Source of the DNA: Methylobacterium radiotolerans JCM 2831
GTDB taxonomy: Bacteria; Pseudomonadota; Alphaproteobacteria; Rhizobiales; Beijerinckiaceae
Assembly: GCF_000019725.1 (NCBI RefSeq)
Contig: NC_010505.1
Span: 5,750,001 to 5,814,000, forward strand
Direction of reading: 5' to 3'
DNA length: 64,000 nucleotides
Numbering within the stretch: position 1 is the first letter of the stretch; each line of letters begins with the position of its first letter. The notes under the pieces were generated by a model. The model did no database searches. It saw only the letters and a list, made by a program, of their open reading frames with translations, and was not told where the DNA came from. This document shows, piece by piece, positions 1-11,219 of the stretch. The position numbers were made by a program, and so were the translations under genes.

Positions 1-1955
1 CGCGCCCGCGACGCCTTGAGCCCGCTCTCGGCCTCCGCCCGGGCGGCGGCGAGCTTCGCCAGCTCGTCCTCCTGGCCACCCATGCGGGTAAGGTAGCGCC
101 GCGCCAGCTCGCTGTCCTTCGGAACGGCGCCGAGATTGCTGCGGATGCGCTCCTGCTCCGCCTGCACCTTCGCCTCGCGCTCGGCGATCTCCTCGACGGT
201 CCGGGTCGCCGCGGCGACCTCGGCGCGGGCCCGGGACATGGTCTTGAGCTTGCCGCCCAGCTCCGGGTCGGTGGCGAGGCCGGCCCACCGGACCAGCAGC
301 GCCTCGTCGGCGTCGACGAGATTGTAGGCGTCGATCTGGACGTGCTCGAGCACGGCCCGGGTCTCGGCCGTCCCGCCGGCGGGGACCGCGACCTTGAGCC
401 GATAGGCCGTGGGGGTCTCGCTGTCGCGGGCGGAAGCGGTGAGGGTCCAGCCCTCCCGTCGGGGATGCTCGATGATCACGGACCGGGCGGCGTCCGGCGC
501 GCCCTTGATCGTGTAGGTCGTGACCTCCCGGGCGATCACCGTCGCGCGCGCCACGCCGTCGACCACGGTGATCTGGGTCAGGGCTTGGCTCGGCTCGGTC
601 TCCGCCTGGACGGCGACCTTGCGGTCGAGGGCGAAGCTGGCGAGCCGCTGCTCGCCGACCGGCGTCGCGGGCAGGCGGGCATCTCCCAGGTAGCCGGCCT
701 CGCGGTCGTAGAGGGTGATGAGGCCCGCCGGCAGGGTCGCGGTGGCGCTGTTCCGGATCCGGAAGGCCGCGGTCGGATGGATCCCTCGGCCCGGCTGCCA
801 GAGGGCGACCCGCTCGGCCTCGATCTCGGTATCGATGAACGGCACCGACAGCGTGCTGCCGGCGCGGAGATCGACCGGATGCGGCAGCGTGAAGTTCGCC
901 GCCACATCCCCCTCGCTGGCGGCGGCGCCCGCGGTGGCGGCCGCGGCGTCGTAGCTCGGTTCCGCTGACTCCGCCCGGGTGTCCATCCGCGCCATCGGTG
1001 CCGGAAGGGGCGCGGCGGCGGGCGCAGGGGCGCGCAGGCGCGCGACCGACCTCGGGGCGACCGTGCCTGGGTCGAGGTCCGGCATGCCGACATCCTCGAC
1101 CATCACCGGCGCCTCCGGTCTCTTGCGCCAGTAGCGCCGGTGCAGGCGCTGGAGAAGCGCCACCGGCGAGCCGGACGAGAGGGTGACGTCGACGCCTGCC
1201 CAGTCGGCCCCGAGGGCGTTCTCGATGATGGCCCAGGCCTGCAGGTTCGCGCGGCCGCCGCCGCCGTCGACGATGCGGTAGCTCGTCTTCCAGACCGGTG
1301 CGGCGACCACGTAGGTCAGCCGGATCTCGCGCTGGCCACGCCCCGAGACATCGACCTCGACCCGGTGGGCGTCTCCGACCTTGGCCGTCCCGGCCGCCGC
1401 GATCGCCTCGGCGATCTTGGCCGCCATGGCCGAGTCCTGGATCGTGACGGCGGCGCCGTCCTCGATCGACACGGATTCGAGCGTGCCCGTCCCGGTCAGC
1501 ACGGTCAGGATCGCGACCTCGCCGCTCTCGGTCCCGGCGTTCCGCTCGGACACGCCGAGCACTCGCCCCTCGAGTGTGCGCCCGCCGCTCTGGATCCTGA
1601 TCGGAACGCCCTGCAGCTTCCCCAGGAGGCGTGCCGGCCCGGACAAGTCGTCCGCGGTGAACGGCATCGTCCGCAGCGTCTCGTCGGCCTGATCCAGCCC
1701 GTCCAGGCGCAGGGCACCGACGGTGCCGACGGGATCCCGCACCACGAGGCTCTTGAGGATGTCGTCGATCTGCTCGGAGCGAGCGTCGAGCCCGATCGTC
1801 GCGTCGCCGTCGACCGGGTGGACCTGGGTGACTTCCGCGAGGCCGCCGCTCGACAGGGTGACGGCGCGGATCCGCCCCGGGGACGCCGCCCTCAGGGGCG
1901 GCGCGGCCGCGATCATGCACAGCAGAACGCCCGCCCACACGACATGAGACGTCAC
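1..1955 (-). CDS. DUF4139 domain exported protein (C-terminus cut by window edge)
   Basis: The frame is open from a GTG at 1955 to the left edge, about 651 codons, so the C-terminus is missing. A GGGAGG ribosome site lies about 10 bases before the GTG. The first ~24 residues form a signal peptide (hydrophobic VVWAGVLLCMIAAAPP, then cleavage near LRAAS), so the product is probably periplasmic or surface-associated. The body has the beta-rich layout of the DUF4139/mucoidy-inhibitor A-like family, and a coiled-coil-like Ala/Glu/Arg/Lys-rich segment begins near residue 560. The biochemical role of this family is not established. It stands alone, 378 bases from clpB. The family call comes from general sequence character rather than a catalytic motif. 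Confidence 0.75.
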   Translation of the reverse strand, partial: MTSHVVWAGVLLCMIAAAPPLRAASPGRIRAVTLSSGGLAEVTQVHPVDGDATIGLDARSEQIDDILKSLVVRDPVGTVGALRLDGLDQADETLRTMPFTADDLSGPARLLGKLQGVPIRIQSGGRTLEGRVLGVSERNAGTESGEVAILTVLTGTGTLESVSIEDGAAVTIQDSAMAAKIAEAIAAAGTAKVGDAHRVEVDVSGRGQREIRLTYVVAAPVWKTSYRIVDGGGGRANLQAWAIIENALGADWAGVDVTLSSGSPVALLQRLHRRYWRKRPEAPVMVEDVGMPDLDPGTVAPRSVARLRAPAPAAAPLPAPMARMDTRAESAEPSYDAAAATAGAAASEGDVAANFTLPHPVDLRAGSTLSVPFIDTEIEAERVALWQPGRGIHPTAAFRIRNSATATLPAGLITLYDREAGYLGDARLPATPVGEQRLASFALDRKVAVQAETEPSQALTQITVVDGVARATVIAREVTTYTIKGAPDAARSVIIEHPRREGWTLTASARDSETPTAYRLKVAVPAGGTAETRAVLEHVQIDAYNLVDADEALLVRWAGLATDPELGGKLKTMSRARAEVAAATRTVEEIAEREAKVQAEQERIRSNLGAVPKDSELARRYLTRMGGQEDELAKLAAARAEAESGLKASRA

Positions 1956-2276
1956 CAAATCGCCTGCCTCCCGTTCGAGCGCCGTCCGCCGCGGCGGTCG
2001 CGGATGTGATGGCGGGTTCGAGCCGCCGGCACGGCACCGTGACGCCCGCTCCCACGCGGTCGCCGACGGGGAGCCGGCAGCCCGCGCGCCTCGGCCTGCG
2101 CGGCAGATCGCCCGTCTCCGCGGCAGCCGGTGATACCGCGAAGCCGGGAACCGCGACGGCGCGACGCGTGCCGCCAGGATCCTCCGTCCCGTCGGCGCTG
2201 TCCAGCCAACTAGGTCATCGCGGTGCCGCAACTCCGGACCCGATCCCGGGCGCCGTCGGCCTGGCGTCCGGGGCGC
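1956..2276. other. Gene-free stretch between DUF4139 gene and clpB terminator
   Basis: About 320 bases, GC-rich throughout. Open frames here have no ribosome site and low-complexity Arg/Pro/Gly translations. It should hold the promoter of the DUF4139 gene, but no convincing -35/-10 pair was found. Confidence 0.5.
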
Positions 2277-2312
2277 AAAAGAAGGCGGCGCGCCATCGCG
2301 TGGCGCGCCGCC
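2277..2312 (-). terminator. Rho-independent terminator of clpB
   Basis: A perfect 12-bp stem (GGCGGCGCGCCA at 2284-2295 paired with 2301-2312) closes a 5-base loop. Read on the minus strand it is followed by TTCTTTT. It starts 21 bases after the clpB stop codon. Confidence 0.85.
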
Positions 2313-2333
2313 TCGGTGTTGGGTCTCGGGCGA

Positions 2334-4958
<2,625 letters not shown>

Positions 4959-5080
4959 GCACAACCCTCCCGTACCGGCATCCGCCGCCCGATGAGAGGC
5001 GCGGCGCCACCGAAACGTCGCCCTCCGGCTATCCGCCGCGCGAGGGCCCCGGCGCCGCTGGTGGCCGCCGGTAGACCCGA

Positions 5081-5105
5081 TGTGGTGTTGCAATTCAGCA
5101 CCACA
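5081..5105. promoter_or_regulatory. Inverted repeat between clpB and the MOSC gene (candidate operator)
   Basis: TGTGGTG and CACCACA (7-bp arms) flank an AT-rich 11-base centre, TTGCAATTCAG. It lies about 125 bases upstream of clpB and 55 bases upstream of the divergent MOSC gene. On the minus strand it begins CTTGTGG, weakly reminiscent of a heat-shock -35. The role is inferred only from position and symmetry. Confidence 0.35.
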
Positions 5106-5157
5106 AGGGGCGGCGAAGCTCTTGCGCCCCGGATCATTTCAGGGCCACGCTCCGCGC

Positions 5158-5928
5158 ATGACCGCATTGATTCATGTCAGCGCCCTGTATCGCTATCCGG
5201 TGAAGGGCCTGAGCCCTGAACCCGTCGCGCGGGCGGAACTCGAGACCAGCGGTTTCTTCCCGGGCGACCGGCTCTACGCCATCGAGAACGGGCCGTCAGG
5301 TTTCAACGCAGTGGCGCCCCGGCACCAGCCCAAGACCAAGTACCTGATGCTCATGCGCGACGAGGCGCTCGCCCGCCTGCGCACCCGCTACGACGACGCC
5401 ACGGCGACGCTGACCGTCGAGGGGCACGGTGAGCCGCGGGCCTTCCGCCTCGACACCGAGGCGGGGCGAGAGGGGCTCGCGGAGCTGATGCGGCGCTTCG
5501 TCCCCGAGAGCCTGCGCGGCGAGCCGAAGGTGCTCGCCGCCCCGCCGCAGTACCGCTTCACGGATTCGCCGACCGGCTACGTGTCGCTGATCAACCGCGC
5601 GAGCGTGGCGGCGGTGGAGGATTACCTCGGCGCGCCCGTCGACCCGCTGCGCTTCCGCGGCAACCTGCTGGTCGAGGGGCTCGAACCCTTCGCCGAGCTG
5701 GAGATGGTCGGCCGGGTGATCGAGGCGCCGAGCGGGCTGCGGCTCAAGATCACCAAGCGGACGGTGCGGTGCGCGGCGACCAACGTCGACCCGGTCAGCG
5801 GCGTGCGCGACTGCGACATCCCCTGGACCCTCGACGCGCGCCTCGGCCACCGCGACCTCGGCGTCTACGCGGAGGTGATCGCCGGCGGGACGCTGGCGAA
5901 GGGTGACGCGCTGCGCGTGGTGGGGTGA
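5158..5928 (+). CDS. MOSC domain-containing protein
   Basis: 256 residues. The N-terminal beta-barrel (VSALYRYPVKGLSPE) and C-terminal MOSC domain match the YcbX/molybdenum-cofactor-sulfurase C-terminal family. These proteins bind the molybdenum cofactor, and some form the electron or substrate side of N-hydroxylated-compound reduction. The conserved cysteine lies in VRCAATNVDP near residue 203, before the DCDIP stretch. There is no signal peptide, so it is probably cytoplasmic. It is transcribed divergently from clpB, with no clear partner gene. The ATG at 5158 begins where family similarity begins; the frame remains open upstream but without homologous sequence. The exact substrate cannot be read from the sequence. 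Confidence 0.85.
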   Translation: MTALIHVSALYRYPVKGLSPEPVARAELETSGFFPGDRLYAIENGPSGFNAVAPRHQPKTKYLMLMRDEALARLRTRYDDATATLTVEGHGEPRAFRLDTEAGREGLAELMRRFVPESLRGEPKVLAAPPQYRFTDSPTGYVSLINRASVAAVEDYLGAPVDPLRFRGNLLVEGLEPFAELEMVGRVIEAPSGLRLKITKRTVRCAATNVDPVSGVRDCDIPWTLDARLGHRDLGVYAEVIAGGTLAKGDALRVVG

Positions 5929-5982
5929 CGAGCTAACTCTTCCCTCCGGTGCTGCCGTCGTCGCGGTCAGAGGGAGGTCGTG

Positions 5983-6573
5983 TCAGAGCCGCGACACGTA
6001 GGCCGCGAGATCCTTGATGTCCGCCTCGCTCAGGCCCTGCGCGACCTCGTTCATGGCGGGATCGTAGCCGGGCCGGGCGTTCGACTTGTAGGCGGCGAGC
6101 GCCTTGGCGAGGTAATCCTCCCGCTGCGCGCGGATCCGCGGGATCGCGTCGCGGCCCGCGAGGTCCGGTCCGTGGCAGGAATTGCACTGGTGCTTGGCGA
6201 CGAGCGCCTGCGCGCGCGCCGCCAGAGCCGCGTCGGCCGGTGGCCCGGCCCAGGCGGGCGGCGGCAGCGTCGCCACCGCGTCGGCGTAGCCGCGCAGGTC
6301 GTCGTCGGAGAATCCGGCGGCCACCTCGTTCATCGGCGGCGCCTCCCGCTGCTTCTCCCGGAACTGGAAGAGCTGCGTGACCACGTAGTCCGGGAGCTGC
6401 CCGCCGAGCGAAGGCACGCCCTCCGTCGCCGACGTGCCGGCCCCGTGGCAGCCGATGCAGGGAGCGAGGCGCTCCTGCATCGCCGCGTCCGGGGCGGCGC
6501 GCGTCGCGCCCGTGAGCAGCAGCCCGCCGAGGGCATAGACCAGCCCGCGGATCAAACGGAGATGGCGGCGCAT
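5983..6573 (-). CDS. Dihaem c4-type cytochrome c
   Basis: 196 residues with a Sec signal peptide (LVYALGGLLLTGATRA, cleavage near residue 26) and two haem c sites: C39-I-G-C-H43 and C130-N-S-C-H134. Each half carries a repeated MNEVAxGxS segment whose Met is the likely distal haem ligand, as in two-domain cytochromes c4. The product should be periplasmic and shuttle electrons. Its ATG overlaps the TGA of the sorbosone dehydrogenase gene (TGATG), so the two are co-translated. This supports a role as electron acceptor for that dehydrogenase, which is inferred from the operon and from how PQQ enzymes usually work. Confidence 0.9.
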   Translation of the reverse strand: MRRHLRLIRGLVYALGGLLLTGATRAAPDAAMQERLAPCIGCHGAGTSATEGVPSLGGQLPDYVVTQLFQFREKQREAPPMNEVAAGFSDDDLRGYADAVATLPPPAWAGPPADAALAARAQALVAKHQCNSCHGPDLAGRDAIPRIRAQREDYLAKALAAYKSNARPGYDPAMNEVAQGLSEADIKDLAAYVSRL

Positions 6574-7847
6574 CACCGGCCGTAGCTGACGCGGTAGATC
6601 GCGCCGTTGTAGTCGTCGGAAACGAGCAGCGATCCGTCCTTGGCGACCAGCACGTCGACCGGCCGGCCGACATACTTGTTGTCCTGAAGGAAGCCGGTCA
6701 GGAACGGCTCCACCGCGGCGGTCTTGCCGTCCGGTCCGGGCTTGGCCACGACCACGTCGCCGCCGAGCTTGGTCGTGCGGTTCCACGAGCCGTGCCGGGC
6801 GACGAACATCGCGTCCCGGTAGGCCTCCGGAAACTGCGTTCCGGTGTAGAACCGCAGGCCGAGCGAGGCCGTGTGCGGGCCGAGGAGCGCCGCCGGCGCG
6901 GTGAATTCCGAGCAGGCGTGGCCCCAGCCGTATTCCGGATCCGTGAACGTGCCCTGGTGGCAGTACGGATAGCCGAAATGCTGCTTGCCCGGCTCCGTGA
7001 GCACGTTCAGCTCGTCGTTCGGGATGTCCTCCGAGACCCAGTCGCGGCCGTTATCGGTGAACCAGAGCTGCTTGGTCTTCGGGTTCCAGTCGAACCCGAC
7101 GGTGTTGCGCACGCCGCGGGCGATCACTTCGGCGTTCTTGCCGTCGAGGTCCATCCGCCTGATCTGCGCGTGGGTGTCCGGCGGCATCACGATGTTGCCC
7201 GGCGCGCCGACCGGGACGTAGAGCTTGTTGTCCGGGCCGATGGCGATGAACTTCCAGCCGTGGGCCTCGTCCTTCGGAAGGTCGTCGTAGACCAGGGTCG
7301 GCTTCGCCGCGCCATCGAGATGGTTCGCGATGTCGTCGTAGCGCCAGATCTTCGAGAGTTCGGCGACGTAGAGCGCGCCGTCGTGGTACGCGACGCCGTT
7401 CGGCCGGTGCAGGCCCGTCGCGATGGTCTTCACCGCGCGCTTCCCGTCGCCGTCCGGCTTCGGCAGCACGGCGTAGACCTTCCCCACCGTCCGGGTGCCC
7501 ACGTACAGCGTGCCGTCCGGCGCCTGGGTCATTTCGCGGGCATTCGCGAGGCCGCTGGCGTAGACCTCGATCTTGAAGCCGTCCGGAACCGTCAGCTTGT
7601 CGAGCGGCAGCTTGGCGGCCGCGGTCGCCAGCGGCGGTCCGGCCACCGGCGCGAGCTTGGCCGCGGCGCCGCCCTCGGGGCGGCCGTAGAGGGCCGAGCC
7701 GCGATCGACCTGGACGCTGGGCGGCGGGGCCGCGGTCGCGGGCGTCTCCTGCGCGGCGACCGGGCCGGATCCCATCAGGCCGAGACCGAGTCCGGCGAGG
7801 GCGGCGGTGAGGCTGCGGGTCAGGATCGGCTGGCTGATCGGCGTCAT
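6573..7847 (-). CDS. PQQ-dependent sorbosone/sugar dehydrogenase-like protein
   Basis: 424 residues. A signal peptide (LTAALAGLGLGLMGSGPVAAQ) directs it to the periplasm. The rest is a beta-propeller of the soluble glucose/L-sorbosone dehydrogenase family, with repeats such as DGTLYVGTR, RPNGVAYHDGALYVAE, FTDNGRDW and RHGSWNRT. Family members oxidise aldoses or sorbosone using PQQ. The substrate here is not predictable. GGGAG precedes the ATG at 7847; an in-frame ATG at 7907 has no good ribosome site and would bury the signal peptide. It is the first gene of a two-gene unit with the dihaem cytochrome. The orphan pqqA pair elsewhere in the window fits an organism that makes PQQ. Confidence 0.88.
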   Translation of the reverse strand: MTPISQPILTRSLTAALAGLGLGLMGSGPVAAQETPATAAPPPSVQVDRGSALYGRPEGGAAAKLAPVAGPPLATAAAKLPLDKLTVPDGFKIEVYASGLANAREMTQAPDGTLYVGTRTVGKVYAVLPKPDGDGKRAVKTIATGLHRPNGVAYHDGALYVAELSKIWRYDDIANHLDGAAKPTLVYDDLPKDEAHGWKFIAIGPDNKLYVPVGAPGNIVMPPDTHAQIRRMDLDGKNAEVIARGVRNTVGFDWNPKTKQLWFTDNGRDWVSEDIPNDELNVLTEPGKQHFGYPYCHQGTFTDPEYGWGHACSEFTAPAALLGPHTASLGLRFYTGTQFPEAYRDAMFVARHGSWNRTTKLGGDVVVAKPGPDGKTAAVEPFLTGFLQDNKYVGRPVDVLVAKDGSLLVSDDYNGAIYRVSYGR

Positions 7848-8164
7848 GATGTCTCCCGATGGGGGCGGCCCCGCGGACCGTCCGCTCGCTCTGCACTCTT
7901 TATTCAACGGTCGGCCGGAGAGCGCGACCGGGCCGGGCGCCGCGGAGGCGACACTCCGCGGCCGCCGTAACGCGGGCCGAGATCAGGTGCGCCGCCGCGC
8001 CCTCCAGGGCCATCGCCGGCTGTCGCGTCGGCTCACCTTGCGTTTTGGGCGATGATCTCCGAAAACGCCCCCCGTCCGGGAAGCTTAGGCTTGGCCGGGG
8101 ATGCCGGCCGTTTGCCGGAGCCCGGCCGACGCGGCGTTCCGATCCGGTTCGAGGACACGTATCG
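7848..8164. other. Divergent promoter region, no gene seen
   Basis: 317 bases between the dehydrogenase (minus) and the PCMT-like gene (plus). Apart from the GCGTTTT inverted repeat listed separately, no gene, RNA or clear -10/-35 pair was found. Confidence 0.5.
8040..8068. promoter_or_regulatory. GCGTTTT-N15-AAAACGC inverted repeat
   Basis: Seven-base arms at 8040-8046 and 8062-8068 lie in the divergent region upstream of both the sugar dehydrogenase and the methyltransferase gene. They stand out from the GC-rich background. An operator role is inferred. Confidence 0.35.
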
Positions 8165-8818
8165 ATGATCGATTACGCGCAGGCGCGGCGGATGATGGTC
8201 GACTGCCAGTTGCGGACCTTCGACGTGAACGACAACACAGTGCTCGACGCGTTCGACACCGTGCCGCGCGAGGCCTTCGTGCCGAAGGGCCGCGAGCCCT
8301 TCGCGTATATCGACCAGACCCTGAACCTCGGCGAGGCCGACGGCGAGACACGCTGCATGCCGGCCCCGATGGTCGTGGCCCGGATGATCCAGGCCCTGCG
8401 GGTCCGCCCGGGCGTCGCCGCCCTCGACGTCGCCACCGGCTACGGCTACGCCGCCGCCATCATGGCGCAGCTCGGCGCGCAGGTCACGGCGCTGGAATCG
8501 GTGCCCGATCTCGCCGCGGCGGCGCGCACCCGGCTCGGCGCCTCGGCCCAGGTGATCGAGGGCCCGATCGCCGACGGCGCCCCCGAGCAGGGCCCGTTCG
8601 ACGTCATCCTGATCAACGGCCGCGTCGAGGTCCGGCCGCAGGCGCTGCTGAACCAGCTCAAGGACGACGGCCGCCTGATCTGCGTGTTCGGCCCGCATCG
8701 CAACGCCAAGGTCACCCTCTTCGTGCGCGCCGGCGACGCGTTCGGGGCCCGCCCGCTGTTCGACGCGTCGCTGCCCAATCTGGAGGCCTTCGCGGCGGAA
8801 GCCGGCTTCGCGTTCTGA
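8165..8818 (+). CDS. Protein-L-isoaspartate O-methyltransferase family protein
   Basis: 217 residues. The N-terminal part (MVDCQLRTFDVND, VPREAFVP) and the SAM-binding Rossmann motif ALDVATGYGYAA (near 90) are those of the PCMT family, which methylates L-isoaspartyl residues in damaged proteins. The usual Ser/Thr-rich catalytic entry motif (often IGxGQTISxP) is replaced by GEADGETRCMPAPMV, as in the divergent alphaproteobacterial members. True repair activity is therefore uncertain. No signal peptide is present. The ATG at 8165 is placed at the start of similarity. It converges on the BVMO operon and stands alone on its strand. Confidence 0.8.
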   Translation: MIDYAQARRMMVDCQLRTFDVNDNTVLDAFDTVPREAFVPKGREPFAYIDQTLNLGEADGETRCMPAPMVVARMIQALRVRPGVAALDVATGYGYAAAIMAQLGAQVTALESVPDLAAAARTRLGASAQVIEGPIADGAPEQGPFDVILINGRVEVRPQALLNQLKDDGRLICVFGPHRNAKVTLFVRAGDAFGARPLFDASLPNLEAFAAEAGFAF

Positions 8819-8852
8819 CACCGCGCCGAGGCGGCGCACGCGTGCGCCCCGA

Positions 8853-10319
8853 TCAGCCGAGCCTGTAATCCCTCAGCCGGGCGCGGCGGGCGCTCCGGCG
8901 ATAGGCCATGACCGAGTCGGGCCAGAGGGTGCTGTTGCGCCCGGTCGCGTCGAGGTACCAGCTGCGGCAGCCCCCGGCCTGCCAGATGCTGTCGGCCATG
9001 CGGCTCTGGAGCCGGTCGACGAATCGGGCCTGAGCCTCCGGCCGGACCTCGACGGTCTTCGTCCCGCGCCCGAGCGCTGTCAGGCAGTCGAGGACGTGCT
9101 GCACCTGGATCTCGATCATCGAGACGACCGAGTTGTGGCCCAGCCCGGTATTGGGCCCGAGCAGCATGAAGAAGTTCGGGAACCCCGCGACCGTGATGCC
9201 CTGGTAGGCGCCCACGCCGCCGGCCCAGGCCTCGGTCAGGCTCCGGCCGTCGCGGCCGACGAGGTGCATCCGCGCGAAGGTCGCGGCCACGTCGAAACCC
9301 GTGGCGTAGACGATCACGTCGAGCTCGTGATGCCGCCCGGTCTCGGTGGTCACGCCGGTCTCGGTGATCCGGGCGATGCCGTCCGTCTCCAGGGTGACGT
9401 TCGGGCGCTGGAGCGCGGGGTAGTAGTCGTCGGAGATCAGCACCCGCTTGCAGCCGAGCCGGTAGTTCGGCGTCAGCTTCGCCCGCAGGGCCTTGTCGGG
9501 GACAGCCTTGGCGAGATGGTGCCGCGCGAGGGATTCGGCCTGGCCGGTGAGCTTCGAGACCTTGGTGAAGCCGAGCAGCGCCCGCACCTCGTGCAGCCAG
9601 AACAGCCGCGCCCGCTCGAGCCGCCGGCTGAGCGGCAGGCGCCGGTAGCGGTCCCGGGCACGCTCCGCGATGGCGTGATCGTTCTTGGGCATGATCCAGG
9701 GCGGGGTGCGCTGGAACAGCGTCAGCTGGGACGCGACGGCGGCGAGTTCCGGCACCACCTGGATCGCGCTCGCACCGGTGCCGATCACCCCGACGCGCTT
9801 GCCGGCCAGCGCCGCGGAGTGATCCCAGGCCGCCGTGTGGAAGGCGGGGCCGGCGAACGCGTCGCGGCCCGGGATGTCCGGGAAGGCCGGATGGTGGAGC
9901 CCGCCCATGCCCGCGACGATCGCGCGCGCCGTGATCCGCTCCCGGTCGGTCTCCACGTGCCACAGGGCGCGCTCCGCGTCCCAGGTGGCTCCGGTGAAGG
10001 TCGTCCCGAGCTGGATCAGGGGCATCAACCCGTTCCGCTCGGCGGTGTCCCGGAGGTAGGCCAGGATCTCCGGCTGCGGCGCGTACATCCGGCTCCAGTC
10101 GGCCTTCGGGGCGAAGGACAGCGAGTAGAGGTGCGAGGGGATATCGCAGGCCGCACCCGGATAGGTGTTGTCGTGCCACGTGCCGCCGATCCCGTCGGCC
10201 TTCTCGATCACCCGCAGCGGCCCGATTCCCGCCTGCCGGCAGCGGATCGCCATCGCGAGCCCCGAGAAGCCGGCGCCGACGATCAGGACGGCCAGGGTCT
10301 CGGACGCGGGCTCGGTCAT
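8853..10319 (-). CDS. Baeyer-Villiger-type flavin monooxygenase
   Basis: 488 residues. The N-terminal FAD Rossmann motif is GAGFSG (15-20), followed by the GGTWHDNTYPGAACDIPSH region. The Baeyer-Villiger signature FxGxxxHTxxWD appears as FAGPAFHTAAWD, and the NADPH Rossmann motif is GVIGTGASA. These enzymes insert oxygen next to a ketone, giving an ester or lactone, using NADPH and O2 in the cytosol. It is the last gene of a three-gene operon; its ATG overlaps the esterase stop by four bases (ATGA). The neighbours, an esterase and an alcohol/ketone SDR, are the classical partners for ketone degradation. The ketone is not predictable from sequence. Confidence 0.92.
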   Translation of the reverse strand: MTEPASETLAVLIVGAGFSGLAMAIRCRQAGIGPLRVIEKADGIGGTWHDNTYPGAACDIPSHLYSLSFAPKADWSRMYAPQPEILAYLRDTAERNGLMPLIQLGTTFTGATWDAERALWHVETDRERITARAIVAGMGGLHHPAFPDIPGRDAFAGPAFHTAAWDHSAALAGKRVGVIGTGASAIQVVPELAAVASQLTLFQRTPPWIMPKNDHAIAERARDRYRRLPLSRRLERARLFWLHEVRALLGFTKVSKLTGQAESLARHHLAKAVPDKALRAKLTPNYRLGCKRVLISDDYYPALQRPNVTLETDGIARITETGVTTETGRHHELDVIVYATGFDVAATFARMHLVGRDGRSLTEAWAGGVGAYQGITVAGFPNFFMLLGPNTGLGHNSVVSMIEIQVQHVLDCLTALGRGTKTVEVRPEAQARFVDRLQSRMADSIWQAGGCRSWYLDATGRNSTLWPDSVMAYRRSARRARLRDYRLG

Positions 10320-11218
10320 CGCTGAGGGCTCCCGAAGGGGGCGTGGGGCGCGTGCGCCGTCAGGAAGGCCGCGGCCTCGTCGAGGGAGGTTCGCGCCTCG
10401 GGCAGCACGCCGGCGGCGAACTGCCAGGCGTGGGACACGACCGGGAAGAGCTTGAGCTCGGTCTCGACGCCGGCCGCGCGGGCCCGCTCCGCCATGCGCA
10501 CGGAGTCGTCGCGCAGGACCTCGCGGGCGCCGACATGGAACAGCAGCGGCGGGAAGCCGGTCGGGTCGCCGAAGAGCGGCGAGACCCGCGGATCGGCCGG
10601 ATCGGCGGCGCCCAGATACATCGGCCGGATCGCCGCGAGCGCCTGCGGGTCAAACATGGCGTCGCGCCACGCATTGGTCACCCGCGACCCGTCCTCGGAG
10701 ACGAAGTCCGTGGCCGGCGAGAACAGGGCCGCCGCCCAGGGCATCGGCAGGCCGCGGGCGCGGGCTTGGCCCATCAGCACGAGGGCGAGGTTGCCGCCGG
10801 CCGACTCGCCCGCCACGCAGGCGGCGCCCTCGGCGCTGAACGCCGCCCAGGCGGCGGTCACGTCGTCGACCGCCGCGGGGAACGGGTGCTCGGGGGCGAG
10901 GCGGTAGTCGGGCGCGAAGATCGTGAAGCCCCGGTTCGCCAGCGCGCCGGTGATGGGACGGTGCGTGCGCGGCGAGCACGCGATGAAGCCGCCGCCGTGG
11001 ATGTAGAGCATCCGCCGGCCGGGCCCGGCCTTCGGCCGAACCCACTCGCCCTTCACGCCGCCGACGATGCCCGGCTCGTAGGTGACGCCCTTGGGGTCGG
11101 GGAAGGTCGGCGCCTCGAAGATCCGGCGGAACGCGGCCGCGTCCCGCGCCCGGGACAGGGGGCCCCGCACCCGGCTGCGGACCATGTAGGCGCCGAGATA
11201 CGCGCGCAGGCTCGCCAT
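10316..11218 (-). CDS. Alpha/beta hydrolase, hormone-sensitive-lipase-like esterase
   Basis: 300 residues. The HSL-family oxyanion motif HGGG is at 74-77 and the nucleophile elbow GESAGG at 137-142 (Ser139). The Asp and His of the triad probably lie in AADPADPRVSP/FHVGAREVLRDD and VSHAWQF. It has no signal peptide, so it should act in the cytoplasm on small acyl esters. It sits between an SDR gene (1-base gap) and the BVMO gene (4-base overlap), so it is well placed to hydrolyse the ester made by the monooxygenase. This pathway role is inferred from context. Confidence 0.9.
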   Translation of the reverse strand: MASLRAYLGAYMVRSRVRGPLSRARDAAAFRRIFEAPTFPDPKGVTYEPGIVGGVKGEWVRPKAGPGRRMLYIHGGGFIACSPRTHRPITGALANRGFTIFAPDYRLAPEHPFPAAVDDVTAAWAAFSAEGAACVAGESAGGNLALVLMGQARARGLPMPWAAALFSPATDFVSEDGSRVTNAWRDAMFDPQALAAIRPMYLGAADPADPRVSPLFGDPTGFPPLLFHVGAREVLRDDSVRMAERARAAGVETELKLFPVVSHAWQFAAGVLPEARTSLDEAAAFLTAHAPHAPFGSPQR

Positions 11219-11219
11219 C

